Source: UBA1724 sp016302315 | GTDB taxonomy: Bacteria > Verrucomicrobiota > Lentisphaeria > Oligosphaerales > Oligosphaeraceae | Direction: 5' to 3' | Assembly: GCA_016302315.1 (NCBI GenBank) | Contig: JAEDNW010000099.1 | Coordinates: 1-9,269, forward strand | Length of the DNA stretch: 9,269 nucleotides | Shown here: piece after piece, positions 1 to 6,198 of the stretch | Layout: each line of letters opens with the position of its first letter | How positions within the stretch are numbered: the first letter of the stretch is position 1 | Notes under the pieces: generated by a model | Seen by the model: the letters and a program-made list of their open reading frames with translations, nothing else | Told to the model about the DNA's origin: nothing | The model's database searches: none | Program-made: the position numbers and the translations under genes

Positions 1-20
1 AGGCGGGGGTCTGCCTGGGA

Positions 21-380
21 ATGGGGGATTTGCTGATGCGGAGTTCCGCCGTGCAGCGGCAGCAGGAGAGCCAGGCGCTGACCAGCTGCGTGGACCAGCT
101 GCGCCGCCGCCTCCGCAGCCGGGAGACCCAGGCCAAACTGGAGAAGGATCCCCTGGCTGCTGCCTACCTGGATGCCCTCCAGGAGGAAATGGAACGGAGA
201 GTCGCCTATCTCCGTCGCTATGGACAACAGCTTTCCGTCCAGGAACGAAAGGCCCAGAGGGAAAATCTGGACCGGCTGGCCCGGTTCCTGGACTGGCTGG
301 AGGAAAACCCCTCCCTGACACCCCCTCCTGCTTCCGTGGAGGTGGATGACCCTGTCCGCGCCCTGATTGACAACCCCTAG
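21..380 (+). CDS. Small charged helical protein of unknown function, 5' end uncertain
   Basis: I do not recognise a family. The 119 residues are rich in Arg, Glu, Gln and Leu, and residues about 10-95 read as nearly continuous amphipathic helix, probably coiled coil, with runs such as RRRLRSRE and EEMERRVAYLRRYGQQ. The tail from about residue 96 is Pro-rich then acidic (SLTPPPASVEVDD) and looks disordered. The frame stays open to the left edge (preceding codons Ala-Gly-Val-Cys-Leu-Gly), so the true start may lie upstream and the N-terminus could be the end of a hydrophobic segment. The ATG at 21 has only a GGGA directly against it. The in-frame ATG at 36 has a G-rich stretch (23-28) at a better distance. 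The stop at 378-380 lies 18 bases before the hldE start, which suggests co-transcription. Coding is supported by length, codon pattern and spacing; function is open. Confidence 0.6.
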   Translation: MGDLLMRSSAVQRQQESQALTSCVDQLRRRLRSRETQAKLEKDPLAAAYLDALQEEMERRVAYLRRYGQQLSVQERKAQRENLDRLARFLDWLEENPSLTPPPASVEVDDPVRALIDNP

Positions 381-388
381 AGGAAGGA
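381..388 (+). promoter_or_regulatory. Ribosome-binding site of the heptose kinase gene
   Basis: The purine stretch AGGAAGGA begins directly after the upstream stop codon and leaves a 10-base spacer to the ATG at 399. It supports that start. Confidence 0.6.
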
Positions 389-398
389 CGCCTCCCCT

Positions 399-1409
399 AT
401 GAACCGAACCCTGTTGGATATCCTGAAACGACTGCCCCGATGCCGCATCGCCGTGGTGGGGGATCTGATGCTGGACCGCTACCTGATGGGACAGGCCACC
501 CGCATTTCCCAGGAGGCCCCGGTGCCTGTGGTCCTGGTGAAGCGGGAGAACCATGTCCCCGGCGGCGCGGCCAATGTGGCCCGGAATGTCCTCTCCCTGG
601 GGGCCAAGGTCTCGGTCTATGGATGTCTGGGAGACGATGAGGAGGGCCGGAATCTGGCCTCCCTGCTGAAGGAGGCGGGGGCGGATACCCAGGGCGTGGT
701 GACCCTGCCCGGGAGCCACACCACCGTGAAGACCCGGGTGCTGGCGGGAAACCAGCAGGTGGTCCGGGTGGACCGGGAGACCCCCGGGGATATCCTCCCG
801 GAGGCCCGGCAGAAGATTTTGGAGGCCCTGGAAAAGGAGCTTTCCTCCGGCAAGGTGGATGCGCTGGTGATGGAGGACTACGCCAAGGGCATCTTCACCC
901 GGGAGTTCATGGCCCAGGTGGCGGAGCTGGCCCGGAGCCGGCAGGTGATGTCCACCCTGGATCCCCATCCCACTCATCCTTTTGATGTGAAGGGGCTTAC
1001 CCTGATGACCCCCAACCGGATGGAGGCCTTCGCCCTGGCGGAGCTTCCCTATGTGCCGGGCACGGGGGATCCTCTCCATGATGCGGCCCTGGCCAAGGTG
1101 GGGCGTGTGCTTCTGGAGCGCTGGAACAGCGAGCTGCTGCTGATCACCCTGGGGGCGGAGGGCATGGCCCTCTTCCGTCCCGGCGTGGCGGAGCCTCTGG
1201 TGATTCCCACCCGGGCCCGCCAGGTCTTCGATGTTTCCGGGGCGGGGGACACGGTGATGGCCGCCATGACTCTGGCGATCTGCGCCGGAGCCTCCCACTC
1301 CCTGGCGGCCTCCCTGGCCAACGAGGCGGCAGGGATTGTGGTGGGCTATGTGGGCACCCGGGCCATCGATGCCGGGGAACTGGAGCAGGTGCTGAAGGAG
1401 CAGGGCTAG
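399..1409 (+). CDS. rfaE1: D-glycero-beta-D-manno-heptose-7-phosphate kinase (HldE domain I / RfaE1, PfkB family)
   Basis: Cytoplasmic ribokinase/PfkB-fold enzyme that phosphorylates D-glycero-D-manno-heptose 7-phosphate at C1 in ADP-heptose synthesis for the LPS inner core. Visible signatures: GDLMLDRY (residues 21-28), which starts the sugar-binding region; PGGAANVA (54-61), the first PfkB glycine motif; EDYAKG in the middle; and DVSGAGDT (278-285), the second PfkB signature holding the anion hole and the expected catalytic base Asp284. At 336 residues it matches only the kinase half of the bifunctional HldE of enterobacteria (about 477 residues). The nucleotidyltransferase half is absent, so a separate HldC/RfaE2 should exist elsewhere. 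The start is supported by AGGAAGGA at 381-388. The rRNA methyltransferase gene begins 10 bases after the stop. Another PfkB sugar kinase is possible, but the N-terminal motifs fit RfaE1 best. Confidence 0.9.
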   Translation: MNRTLLDILKRLPRCRIAVVGDLMLDRYLMGQATRISQEAPVPVVLVKRENHVPGGAANVARNVLSLGAKVSVYGCLGDDEEGRNLASLLKEAGADTQGVVTLPGSHTTVKTRVLAGNQQVVRVDRETPGDILPEARQKILEALEKELSSGKVDALVMEDYAKGIFTREFMAQVAELARSRQVMSTLDPHPTHPFDVKGLTLMTPNRMEAFALAELPYVPGTGDPLHDAALAKVGRVLLERWNSELLLITLGAEGMALFRPGVAEPLVIPTRARQVFDVSGAGDTVMAAMTLAICAGASHSLAASLANEAAGIVVGYVGTRAIDAGELEQVLKEQG

Positions 1410-1412
1410 GAG
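1408..1412 (+). promoter_or_regulatory. Ribosome-binding site deciding the rlmI start
   Basis: AGGAG overlaps the stop codon of the kinase gene. It lies 7 bases before the ATG at 1420 but only 1 base before the ATG at 1414, so 1420 is the better start. Confidence 0.6.
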
Positions 1413-1419
1413 CATGGGC

Positions 1420-2610
1420 ATGGAGAAAACCCTTTTCCTGGTCGCCCGGCGGGAGGCGTCGGTGCTCCGCCGCCATCCCTGGATCTTCTCGGGGGCCGTG
1501 GAGCGCATGACCGGAGATCCCGCTTCCGGAGAGACGGTGGCGGTGCGGAATCACGCAGGGGAGTTTCTGGCCTGGGCCTCCTACTCGCCCCAGTCCCAGA
1601 TCCGGGCCAGGGTCTGGACCTTTGCCCAGGAGGAGAGAGTGGATTCCGCCTTCTTCCGCCAGCGCATCCAGAAGGCCTATGCCTATCGTCTGGGGCTGGG
1701 ATTCCAGCCGGGGGACGCCTTCCGGCTGATCCACGGGGAGGCGGACGGCCTGCCCGGCGTGGTGGTGGACCAATACGGCCCCTATCTCTCCTGCCAGTTT
1801 CTTTCGGCGGGGGCGGAGGCCTGGAGACAGGCTCTGGTGGAAGCCCTGGCCGCCTTGCCCGGCGTCCGGGGAATCTACGAACGCTCCGAGGCGGAAGCCC
1901 GGCTCCGGGAGGGACTCCCCCTGGCCGACGGCCTCCTCTGGGGCCAGGAACCTCCCCCGGATTTCACCATCCGGGAAAAGGGGGTCCTCTACCGGATGGA
2001 CATGCCCGGGGGCCACAAAACCGGATTCTACCTGGATCAGCGGGAAAACCGCCTGGCGGTGGAGGCCCTGGCCAGGGGAGCCAGTGTCCTGGATTGCTGC
2101 TGCTACAGCGGCGCCTTCGGCATCCGCTCCGCCCTGGCCGGCGCCCGGGAAGTCACCTTCCTGGATGATGCCGCCGCCGCCCTGGAACTGGCTCAGGAAA
2201 ACTGCCGCCTCAACGGGCTGGCCGACGATCCCCGCCTGACCTTCCAGCGGGGCGATATGTTCACCCAGCTGCGAAAATACCGGGATGCCCGGCGCTCCTT
2301 CGACCTGGTCATCCTGGATCCCCCGAAATTCGCCTCCACCCAGGCCAGGCTGCAGCGGGCCGCCCGGGGATACAAGGATGTGAATCTTCTTGGGTGCAAA
2401 CTGCTGAATCCCGGCGGCACTCTCCTGACCTTCTCCTGCAGCGCCGCCATGACCCCGGAGTTTTTCCAGACGGTGGTGGCGGAGGCGTTGACCGACGCCC
2501 GGCGCTCCGCCCGGGTGGTGCGCACCTTTACCCAGGCGCCGGATCACCCCATGGCCCTGAATTTCCCCGAGGGACGCTATCTCACGGGGTTGGAATTGCG
2601 GATGGATTGA
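1420..2610 (+). CDS. rlmI: 23S rRNA (cytosine-C5) methyltransferase, RlmI family
   Basis: SAM-dependent RNA methyltransferase. The E. coli member makes m5C at position 1962 of 23S rRNA. From the ATG at 1420 it has 396 residues, about the length of E. coli RlmI, and it is collinear with that protein. An N-terminal PUA domain begins with RRHPWIFSGAV and continues through YSPQSQIRARVWTF. Next come the EEHD-type linking domain with HGEADGLPGVVVD and GHKTGFYLDQREN (198-210). The Rossmann methyltransferase domain carries motif I (VLDCCCYSGAFG, 223 on), motif IV DLVILDPPKF (295-304) and LTFSCS (336-341), whose Cys340 is the likely catalytic cysteine. Three consecutive cysteines (226-228) in motif I are odd. 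An alternative ATG at 1414 adds two residues but has a poorly placed ribosome-binding site. The gene is closely spaced behind the heptose kinase, with no functional link apparent. Confidence 0.92.
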   Translation: MEKTLFLVARREASVLRRHPWIFSGAVERMTGDPASGETVAVRNHAGEFLAWASYSPQSQIRARVWTFAQEERVDSAFFRQRIQKAYAYRLGLGFQPGDAFRLIHGEADGLPGVVVDQYGPYLSCQFLSAGAEAWRQALVEALAALPGVRGIYERSEAEARLREGLPLADGLLWGQEPPPDFTIREKGVLYRMDMPGGHKTGFYLDQRENRLAVEALARGASVLDCCCYSGAFGIRSALAGAREVTFLDDAAAALELAQENCRLNGLADDPRLTFQRGDMFTQLRKYRDARRSFDLVILDPPKFASTQARLQRAARGYKDVNLLGCKLLNPGGTLLTFSCSAAMTPEFFQTVVAEALTDARRSARVVRTFTQAPDHPMALNFPEGRYLTGLELRMD

Positions 2611-2682
2611 CCGCCATGCGGGGCGGCGGAAGGGAGAATAGAGCCTCCCGCGCCTCCCTCCTCCTCCCCTTAGCTTTTGCCT
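2611..2682 (+). other. Leader between rlmI and rpoN with polypyrimidine tract
   Basis: This is the longest gap in the window. It opens with a short inverted repeat (CCGCC 2611-2615, GGCGG 2622-2626). A second possible 5-bp stem follows (GGGAG 2632-2636, CTCCC 2645-2649). Then comes a nearly pure C/T stretch (about 2644-2671). Neither stem is followed directly by a T-run, so I do not call a terminator. No Shine-Dalgarno sequence precedes the rpoN ATG at 2683, because the nearest purine-rich bases are about 40 nt away. The promoter, if any, is not recognisable. Confidence 0.4.
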
Positions 2683-4281
2683 ATGCCCCTTCCCGGTCTC
2701 CAACTTGTCCAAGTGCCCAGCCAGAACCTGAGCCAGAGGCAGAGCCTCAGTCAGCAGCAGGTTCTGAGCCAGCAGCAGCTCATGGGCGTGAAGCTGCTGG
2801 CCATGCCGGAACTGGCTTTGCGGACGGAGATCCTCCAAAAGCTCCAGCAGAATGTGATGCTGGCGGAAGTGCCCCTGGAACAGGCGGTGCTGGAAAGCCA
2901 GATGGAACCTCCCCCCGCCCAGGAAAACCAGTGGGACGGGGACGGAAAGGAGTATTGGGAGGAGCTGGTGGCCCGGGCCGTGGAATCCCCCGCCCCGGAA
3001 CGGGAGGAACGCCAGGAAAGGCTCTCCGGCGGCTCCGAACGGGAGGAGGCCGAGGCCTGGGAACGGGATCTCTCCTACGAGGAAAGAGGAGACTTCCGGA
3101 ATCCGGACGAGGAGGAGTGGCGGCAGCACAGGATGGAATCCCTGACCCGGGAACCCTCCTATGCGGAAAGACTGAAAAAGTCCTGCGCCGAGTGCCTCTG
3201 GGGTGTCCGGCCGGAACTCCTGGAACTCTGCCGGGGACTCTGCGACGCCATCTCTCCCCAGGGCATTCTGGAGGGCACGGAGGAGGAGCTGTGCCGTAGC
3301 CTCAACACCACTCCGGCCCTGCTGCAGCAGGCGGTACGGCTCTTCCAGGAGCGGATGGATCCCCCGGGCATCGGCGGCCGCACCGCAGGGGAGTGTCTCA
3401 TGCTGCAACTGGCGCGCCTGGGCCGGAAGGAGAGCCGGGAAGGCCAGGTGCTGGCCCTGCTGGATCAGGGAAAGTCCCCCCGGGAGATCGCAGAGCTGCT
3501 TTCCTGCGGCGAGGAGGAGGTCCGGGAGTCCATGGAGTGGCTTGCCCGGAATCTGAAGCGCAATCCCCTGGAGGAATATGGGGAGAGCGCCCGGTATGTG
3601 GTGCCCGATGTGGTGCTGCGCATCGGGCCGGGGGGCAGCTTCTATTTCGAGAGCTGCCGTCACACCCAGCTGGCCCTGGACGGGGAGCATCTCCGGATGC
3701 TGGAGCACGGGGCCATTCCCCAGGGCCACGGAAAGGCCGCCCCCCTGGATAAGGAAACCGAAAAATATCTCCGGGAGAAACTCCAGGAGGCCAGCGATTT
3801 CATCTACGGCGTGGAACGGCGGGAGGAGACCATCCTCCTGGTGGCCCGGAAAATCCTGGAGAAGCAGCGGGAATACTTTGAGAACCGGGGAGATGAGAGG
3901 AAGCTGAAACCCCTCACCCAGGAAAGCCTGGCCCGGGAACTCCAGATCGCCAGCAGCACCATCTCCCGGGCCGTCAATGAAAAGTACATGGAAACCCCCT
4001 GGGGAGTGCTGGAATTCAGCCGCTTCTTCCCCTCCGGCGGCGTCAGCATGAAGGTGCGGGACGCCGCCGGACAGGAGGTGGAAACCAATGTGACCCGTAA
4101 CTATGTGACGGAGAAAATCCAGGAGATCGTCCAGGCAGAGAATCCCGAAAAGCCCCTGTCGGACGACAAGATTGCCGAGCTCCTGAAGGAACGGGGCATC
4201 CTGGTGGCCCGCCGCACGGTGCGTAAATACCGGGACGAGGCGGGAATCCCCTCCTCCAGCGAACGCAGGAGACGCGGCTGA
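2683..4281 (+). CDS. rpoN: RNA polymerase sigma-54 factor
   Basis: Sigma-54 directs RNA polymerase to -24/-12 promoters that need AAA+ enhancer-binding activators. From the ATG at 2683 it has 532 residues, longer than E. coli RpoN (477). Region I is the Gln/Leu-rich N-terminus (about residues 10-60) with three LSQxQ-type hexapeptides. Region II is an acidic, Arg/Glu-rich linker (about 70-155). The core-binding part starts near YAERLKK (160) and holds DPPGIGGR (226-233), the counterpart of the family's FDPxGVGAR. The C-terminal helix-turn-helix is LTQESLARELQIASSTIS (411-428), followed by NEKYMETPWG. The RpoN box reads ARRTVRKYR (509-517), with Arg where Ala is usual. The start could also be TTG at 2677; a stop at 2671 excludes anything further upstream. 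No Shine-Dalgarno is present. The stop abuts the next ATG, so translational coupling is likely. Confidence 0.95.
   Translation: MPLPGLQLVQVPSQNLSQRQSLSQQQVLSQQQLMGVKLLAMPELALRTEILQKLQQNVMLAEVPLEQAVLESQMEPPPAQENQWDGDGKEYWEELVARAVESPAPEREERQERLSGGSEREEAEAWERDLSYEERGDFRNPDEEEWRQHRMESLTREPSYAERLKKSCAECLWGVRPELLELCRGLCDAISPQGILEGTEEELCRSLNTTPALLQQAVRLFQERMDPPGIGGRTAGECLMLQLARLGRKESREGQVLALLDQGKSPREIAELLSCGEEEVRESMEWLARNLKRNPLEEYGESARYVVPDVVLRIGPGGSFYFESCRHTQLALDGEHLRMLEHGAIPQGHGKAAPLDKETEKYLREKLQEASDFIYGVERREETILLVARKILEKQREYFENRGDERKLKPLTQESLARELQIASSTISRAVNEKYMETPWGVLEFSRFFPSGGVSMKVRDAAGQEVETNVTRNYVTEKIQEIVQAENPEKPLSDDKIAELLKERGILVARRTVRKYRDEAGIPSSSERRRRG
2725..2778 (+). repeat. Three tandem 18-bp units encoding LSQ-type hexapeptides in sigma-54 region I
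   Basis: Units at 2725-2742, 2743-2760 and 2761-2778 encode NLSQRQ, SLSQQQ and VLSQQQ. They differ by a few bases each but share the same pattern (Leu-Ser-Gln-x-Gln) and lie in frame at the start of rpoN. Confidence 0.7.
4267..4271 (+). promoter_or_regulatory. Ribosome-binding site of namZ inside rpoN
   Basis: AGGAG lies within the last codons of rpoN, 10 bases before the ATG at 4282. It supports that start and suggests that rpoN translation helps to load ribosomes on the next gene. Confidence 0.55.
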
Positions 4282-5412
4282 ATGGCGTGCCTCCTCCCCG
4301 GAATCCACGGCTTCTCCCCCGATACCGTGAGGGGAAAGCCCTGCGCCCTGCTCACCAACGACGCCGCCAGAGACGCAGAGGGACGGCGCACCCTGGATTG
4401 CCTCCGGGAAATGGGCGTGGATCTGACGCTCCTCCTCTCCCCGGAGCATGGCCTGGCGGGAACGGCCCAGGCAGGGGAGGGGGTGGCAGACGGACGGGAC
4501 GAGGCCACCGGACTTCCCGTGGTCAGCCTCTATGGCAGCCACCGGGAAATCCCCTCCAATCTCTGGGAGGCTTTCTATATTATGGTTTTCGATCTCCCGG
4601 ATGTGGGGGTGCGCTATTTCACCTACGCCGATACCATCCTCCGGGTGATGGAGCAATGTGCCCGGCGGGGACGCCCCGCCATCCTGCTGGACCGCCCCAA
4701 TCCCCTGGGGGAGGAGCGGGAAGGGCCTCTCCTGGCCCCCGGCCTGCGCTCCGACGTGGGCTGCGCCGGTGTCCCGGTGCGCCATGGCATGACCCTGGGC
4801 GGCCTTCTTTCCTTTGCCGCCCGGGAAAGGGGATTCCTTTCCTCCCTGGAGTTCCAGGTGGTGCCCCCGGTCCGTCTTCCCTCCTGTCCTCCCCATCCCC
4901 TCTTTCCGGACTTCGGGGTGCCCTGGCGTCGCCCCTCGCCCAATCTTCCTTCCTTTGCGGCTTTGTGCTGCTATCCCGGCACCTGCCTTTTTGAGGGCAC
5001 CAACCTTTCCGAAGGCCGGGGAACCGAGGCTCCCTTCCAGCTGGTGGGGGCTCCCTTTGTGGAGGGGGAGGCGGTGCTGGAGGCCATGGGGTGCCGGGAG
5101 TATCCGGGGCTTTCCCTTTCTCCGGCGCATTTTGTGCCCCAGGCCAGCAAGCACCAGGGCATTCCCTGCGGCGGCGTCCGCTTCACCGTGACGGATGTCC
5201 GAAAGTGCCGCTCCTTCGGGGCGGCCCTGGCGCTTCTGGAGGCGGTGCGCCGCCTCTATCCCGGCCAGCTGGTCTTCCTGCCCGACCATTTCGACCATCT
5301 TCTCGGTTCCCGGGCGTATCGGCAGGGCCAGGAGTCCTGCCAGGCGCTGCTGGACCGCGCTTCCCGGGAAAGCCGGGAGTTCCGCCCCGATTCCCCCTCC
5401 CTCCCCGGATGA
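4282..5412 (+). CDS. namZ: Exo-beta-N-acetylmuramidase, NamZ / DUF1343 (YbbC) family
   Basis: Members of this family (GH171) remove terminal N-acetylmuramic acid from peptidoglycan fragments during cell-wall turnover. The 376 residues carry the expected chain of motifs: LLTN near residue 23, SPEHGL (53-58), DLPDVGVRYFTY (104-115), LLDRPNPLG (135-143), GVPVRHGMT (163-171), PSPNLPS (218-224), and GTCLFEGTNLSEGRGT (233-248) followed by PF. This covers the Rossmann-like catalytic domain and the C-terminal domain. Known secreted members begin with a signal peptide or lipobox. Here the protein starts almost directly at the conserved GxxLLTN region with no hydrophobic leader, so a cytoplasmic location is inferred. 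The ATG directly follows the rpoN TGA and has AGGAG at 4267-4271. Substrate specificity within DUF1343 is inferred from the family, not shown. Confidence 0.85.
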   Translation: MACLLPGIHGFSPDTVRGKPCALLTNDAARDAEGRRTLDCLREMGVDLTLLLSPEHGLAGTAQAGEGVADGRDEATGLPVVSLYGSHREIPSNLWEAFYIMVFDLPDVGVRYFTYADTILRVMEQCARRGRPAILLDRPNPLGEEREGPLLAPGLRSDVGCAGVPVRHGMTLGGLLSFAARERGFLSSLEFQVVPPVRLPSCPPHPLFPDFGVPWRRPSPNLPSFAALCCYPGTCLFEGTNLSEGRGTEAPFQLVGAPFVEGEAVLEAMGCREYPGLSLSPAHFVPQASKHQGIPCGGVRFTVTDVRKCRSFGAALALLEAVRRLYPGQLVFLPDHFDHLLGSRAYRQGQESCQALLDRASRESREFRPDSPSLPG

Positions 5413-5448
5413 CGGAATCCCTTCCCACGATCATTTTTGCTGAAGAAC
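5413..5448 (+). other. Short spacer before tsaB with T-rich patch, no clear ribosome-binding site
   Basis: These 36 bases hold a TTTTT run at 5434-5438 and only a weak GAAG (5442-5445) before the ATG at 5449. I see no terminator stem and no convincing promoter. Confidence 0.35.
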
Positions 5449-6147
5449 ATGAAGTCGCTGCATGCCGCATTGGATACCTCCTGGGGATTCTCCCTGGCCC
5501 TGGAGGAGGAACCAGGCAAATTGCTTTTCCAGGACCAGCTTACCGCCGTGGGGCGGGAGAGTGATCGCCTCCTGATTCCCTGGATGACCCAATGCCTGGA
5601 GAAGGCGGGGGCCTCCCTCGGGGAGGTGAAACGGTGGACCCTGGGCATTGGCCCCGGCTCCTTCGCCGGATTGCGCTGCGGCATCGCCGCCGCCAAGGGG
5701 GCCGCCCTGGCCAGCGGGGCCCTCCTCCGGGGCGTCCCTTCCGCCTATGCCCTGGCCCAGGCTGTGCCGGGAGAGCCGGCCTCGGTGGGCATCCTCCACG
5801 ACGGACGCTGCGGAGAACTGCTCCTGACCCGATTCCTGCGCCAGGAAGGGGGTCTCCTTCGGATGGAGGGCGAGCCGTCCCCCTGGAAGCCCGCCCAGCT
5901 GGAGGAACCGGAGAGGCTTTGCCAGGCCTACGGCCTTCTGCAGCCGGAGCTGCGGGAACTCTGCCCTGCCACCCTGCGGGAAAGCCTCACCGTGCTGCCC
6001 CAGGTCCCCACAACCCTCCTTCTTCAGGCGCCGGAGGCCCTCTATCCCTGGCCCCAGGATCTCCCGGCCCAGGAACGCTCCGTGGAACCCCTTTATGTCC
6101 GGCAGGCGGTCTTTGTGAAGCCCGCCGCCCTCCGCGCTCCCCTCTGA
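5449..6147 (+). CDS. tsaB: tRNA threonylcarbamoyladenosine biosynthesis protein TsaB
   Basis: TsaB is the ASKHA-fold partner of TsaD in the complex (TsaB, TsaD, TsaE, with TsaC making the TC-AMP donor) that forms t6A at position 37 of ANN-decoding tRNAs in the cytoplasm. The 232 residues show the N-terminal ASKHA strand ALDTSWGFSLAL (7-18) and the diagnostic LGIGPGSFAGLRCGIAAAKG (65-84), matching the family's GPGSFTGLRxGxxxAKG, with Ala73 in place of the usual Thr. The length fits TsaB (about 220-240) and is too short for TsaD, and I see no metal-binding HxxxH of TsaD. The ATG at 5449 is preferred over the in-frame TTG at 5437 because the LDTS motif normally lies within the first ten residues. 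The C-terminal end (EPLYVRQA) resembles the family's EPxYLR ending. Confidence 0.9.
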   Translation: MKSLHAALDTSWGFSLALEEEPGKLLFQDQLTAVGRESDRLLIPWMTQCLEKAGASLGEVKRWTLGIGPGSFAGLRCGIAAAKGAALASGALLRGVPSAYALAQAVPGEPASVGILHDGRCGELLLTRFLRQEGGLLRMEGEPSPWKPAQLEEPERLCQAYGLLQPELRELCPATLRESLTVLPQVPTTLLLQAPEALYPWPQDLPAQERSVEPLYVRQAVFVKPAALRAPL

Positions 6148-6156
6148 TTCTTCCCT

Positions 6157-6175
6157 CCCCCCCCCCACACACACA
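6157..6175 (+). repeat. Simple-sequence leader: C10 homopolymer followed by an AC repeat
   Basis: Ten consecutive C (6157-6166) run into alternating A/C (6167-6175), between the tsaB stop and the start of the secreted GH16 gene. Such tracts are prone to slippage. This one lies 24-42 bases upstream of the ATG, outside any coding frame. Confidence 0.75.
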
Positions 6176-6185
6176 ACTCTTTTTC

Positions 6186-6196
6186 CGGAGTCTCCG
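6186..6196 (+). promoter_or_regulatory. Ribosome-binding site of the GH16 gene embedded in an 11-bp palindrome
   Basis: GGAG at 6187-6190 has an 8-base spacer to the ATG at 6199. It is part of CGGAG-T-CTCCG, a perfect inverted repeat around one central base. On RNA this can form a small 4-bp stem with a triloop covering the ribosome-binding site. On DNA it could be a half-site pair for a dimeric regulator. Confidence 0.45.
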
Positions 6197-6198
6197 TT

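Noticed and set aside
1414..1416. ATG at 1414 as the rlmI start
   Set aside because: The AGGAG at 1408-1412 is only one base away, while the ATG at 1420 is at ideal distance and gives the usual family length.
2611..2682. Intrinsic terminator between rlmI and rpoN
   Set aside because: The two candidate stems have only 5 base pairs and neither is followed by a T-run.
2394..3299. A 301-codon + strand frame overlapping rlmI and rpoN
   Set aside because: Its translation is low-complexity Gly/Pro/Ala/Arg, typical of an out-of-frame reading of GC-rich genes, and both overlapped genes are certain.
1144..5298. A 1384-codon open frame on the - strand across hldE, rlmI, rpoN and namZ
   Set aside because: It is in exact codon register with rlmI, rpoN and namZ and exists only because these genes lack TTA, CTA and TCA codons. 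Its translation is Gly/Pro/His-rich with no domain, while the + strand shows well-known families throughout.
6148..6198. Sigma-54 (-24/-12) promoter for the GH16 gene or in the other gaps
   Set aside because: I looked for GG and GC ten bases apart in the TGGCAC-N5-TTGC pattern within the gaps and found none that fits.
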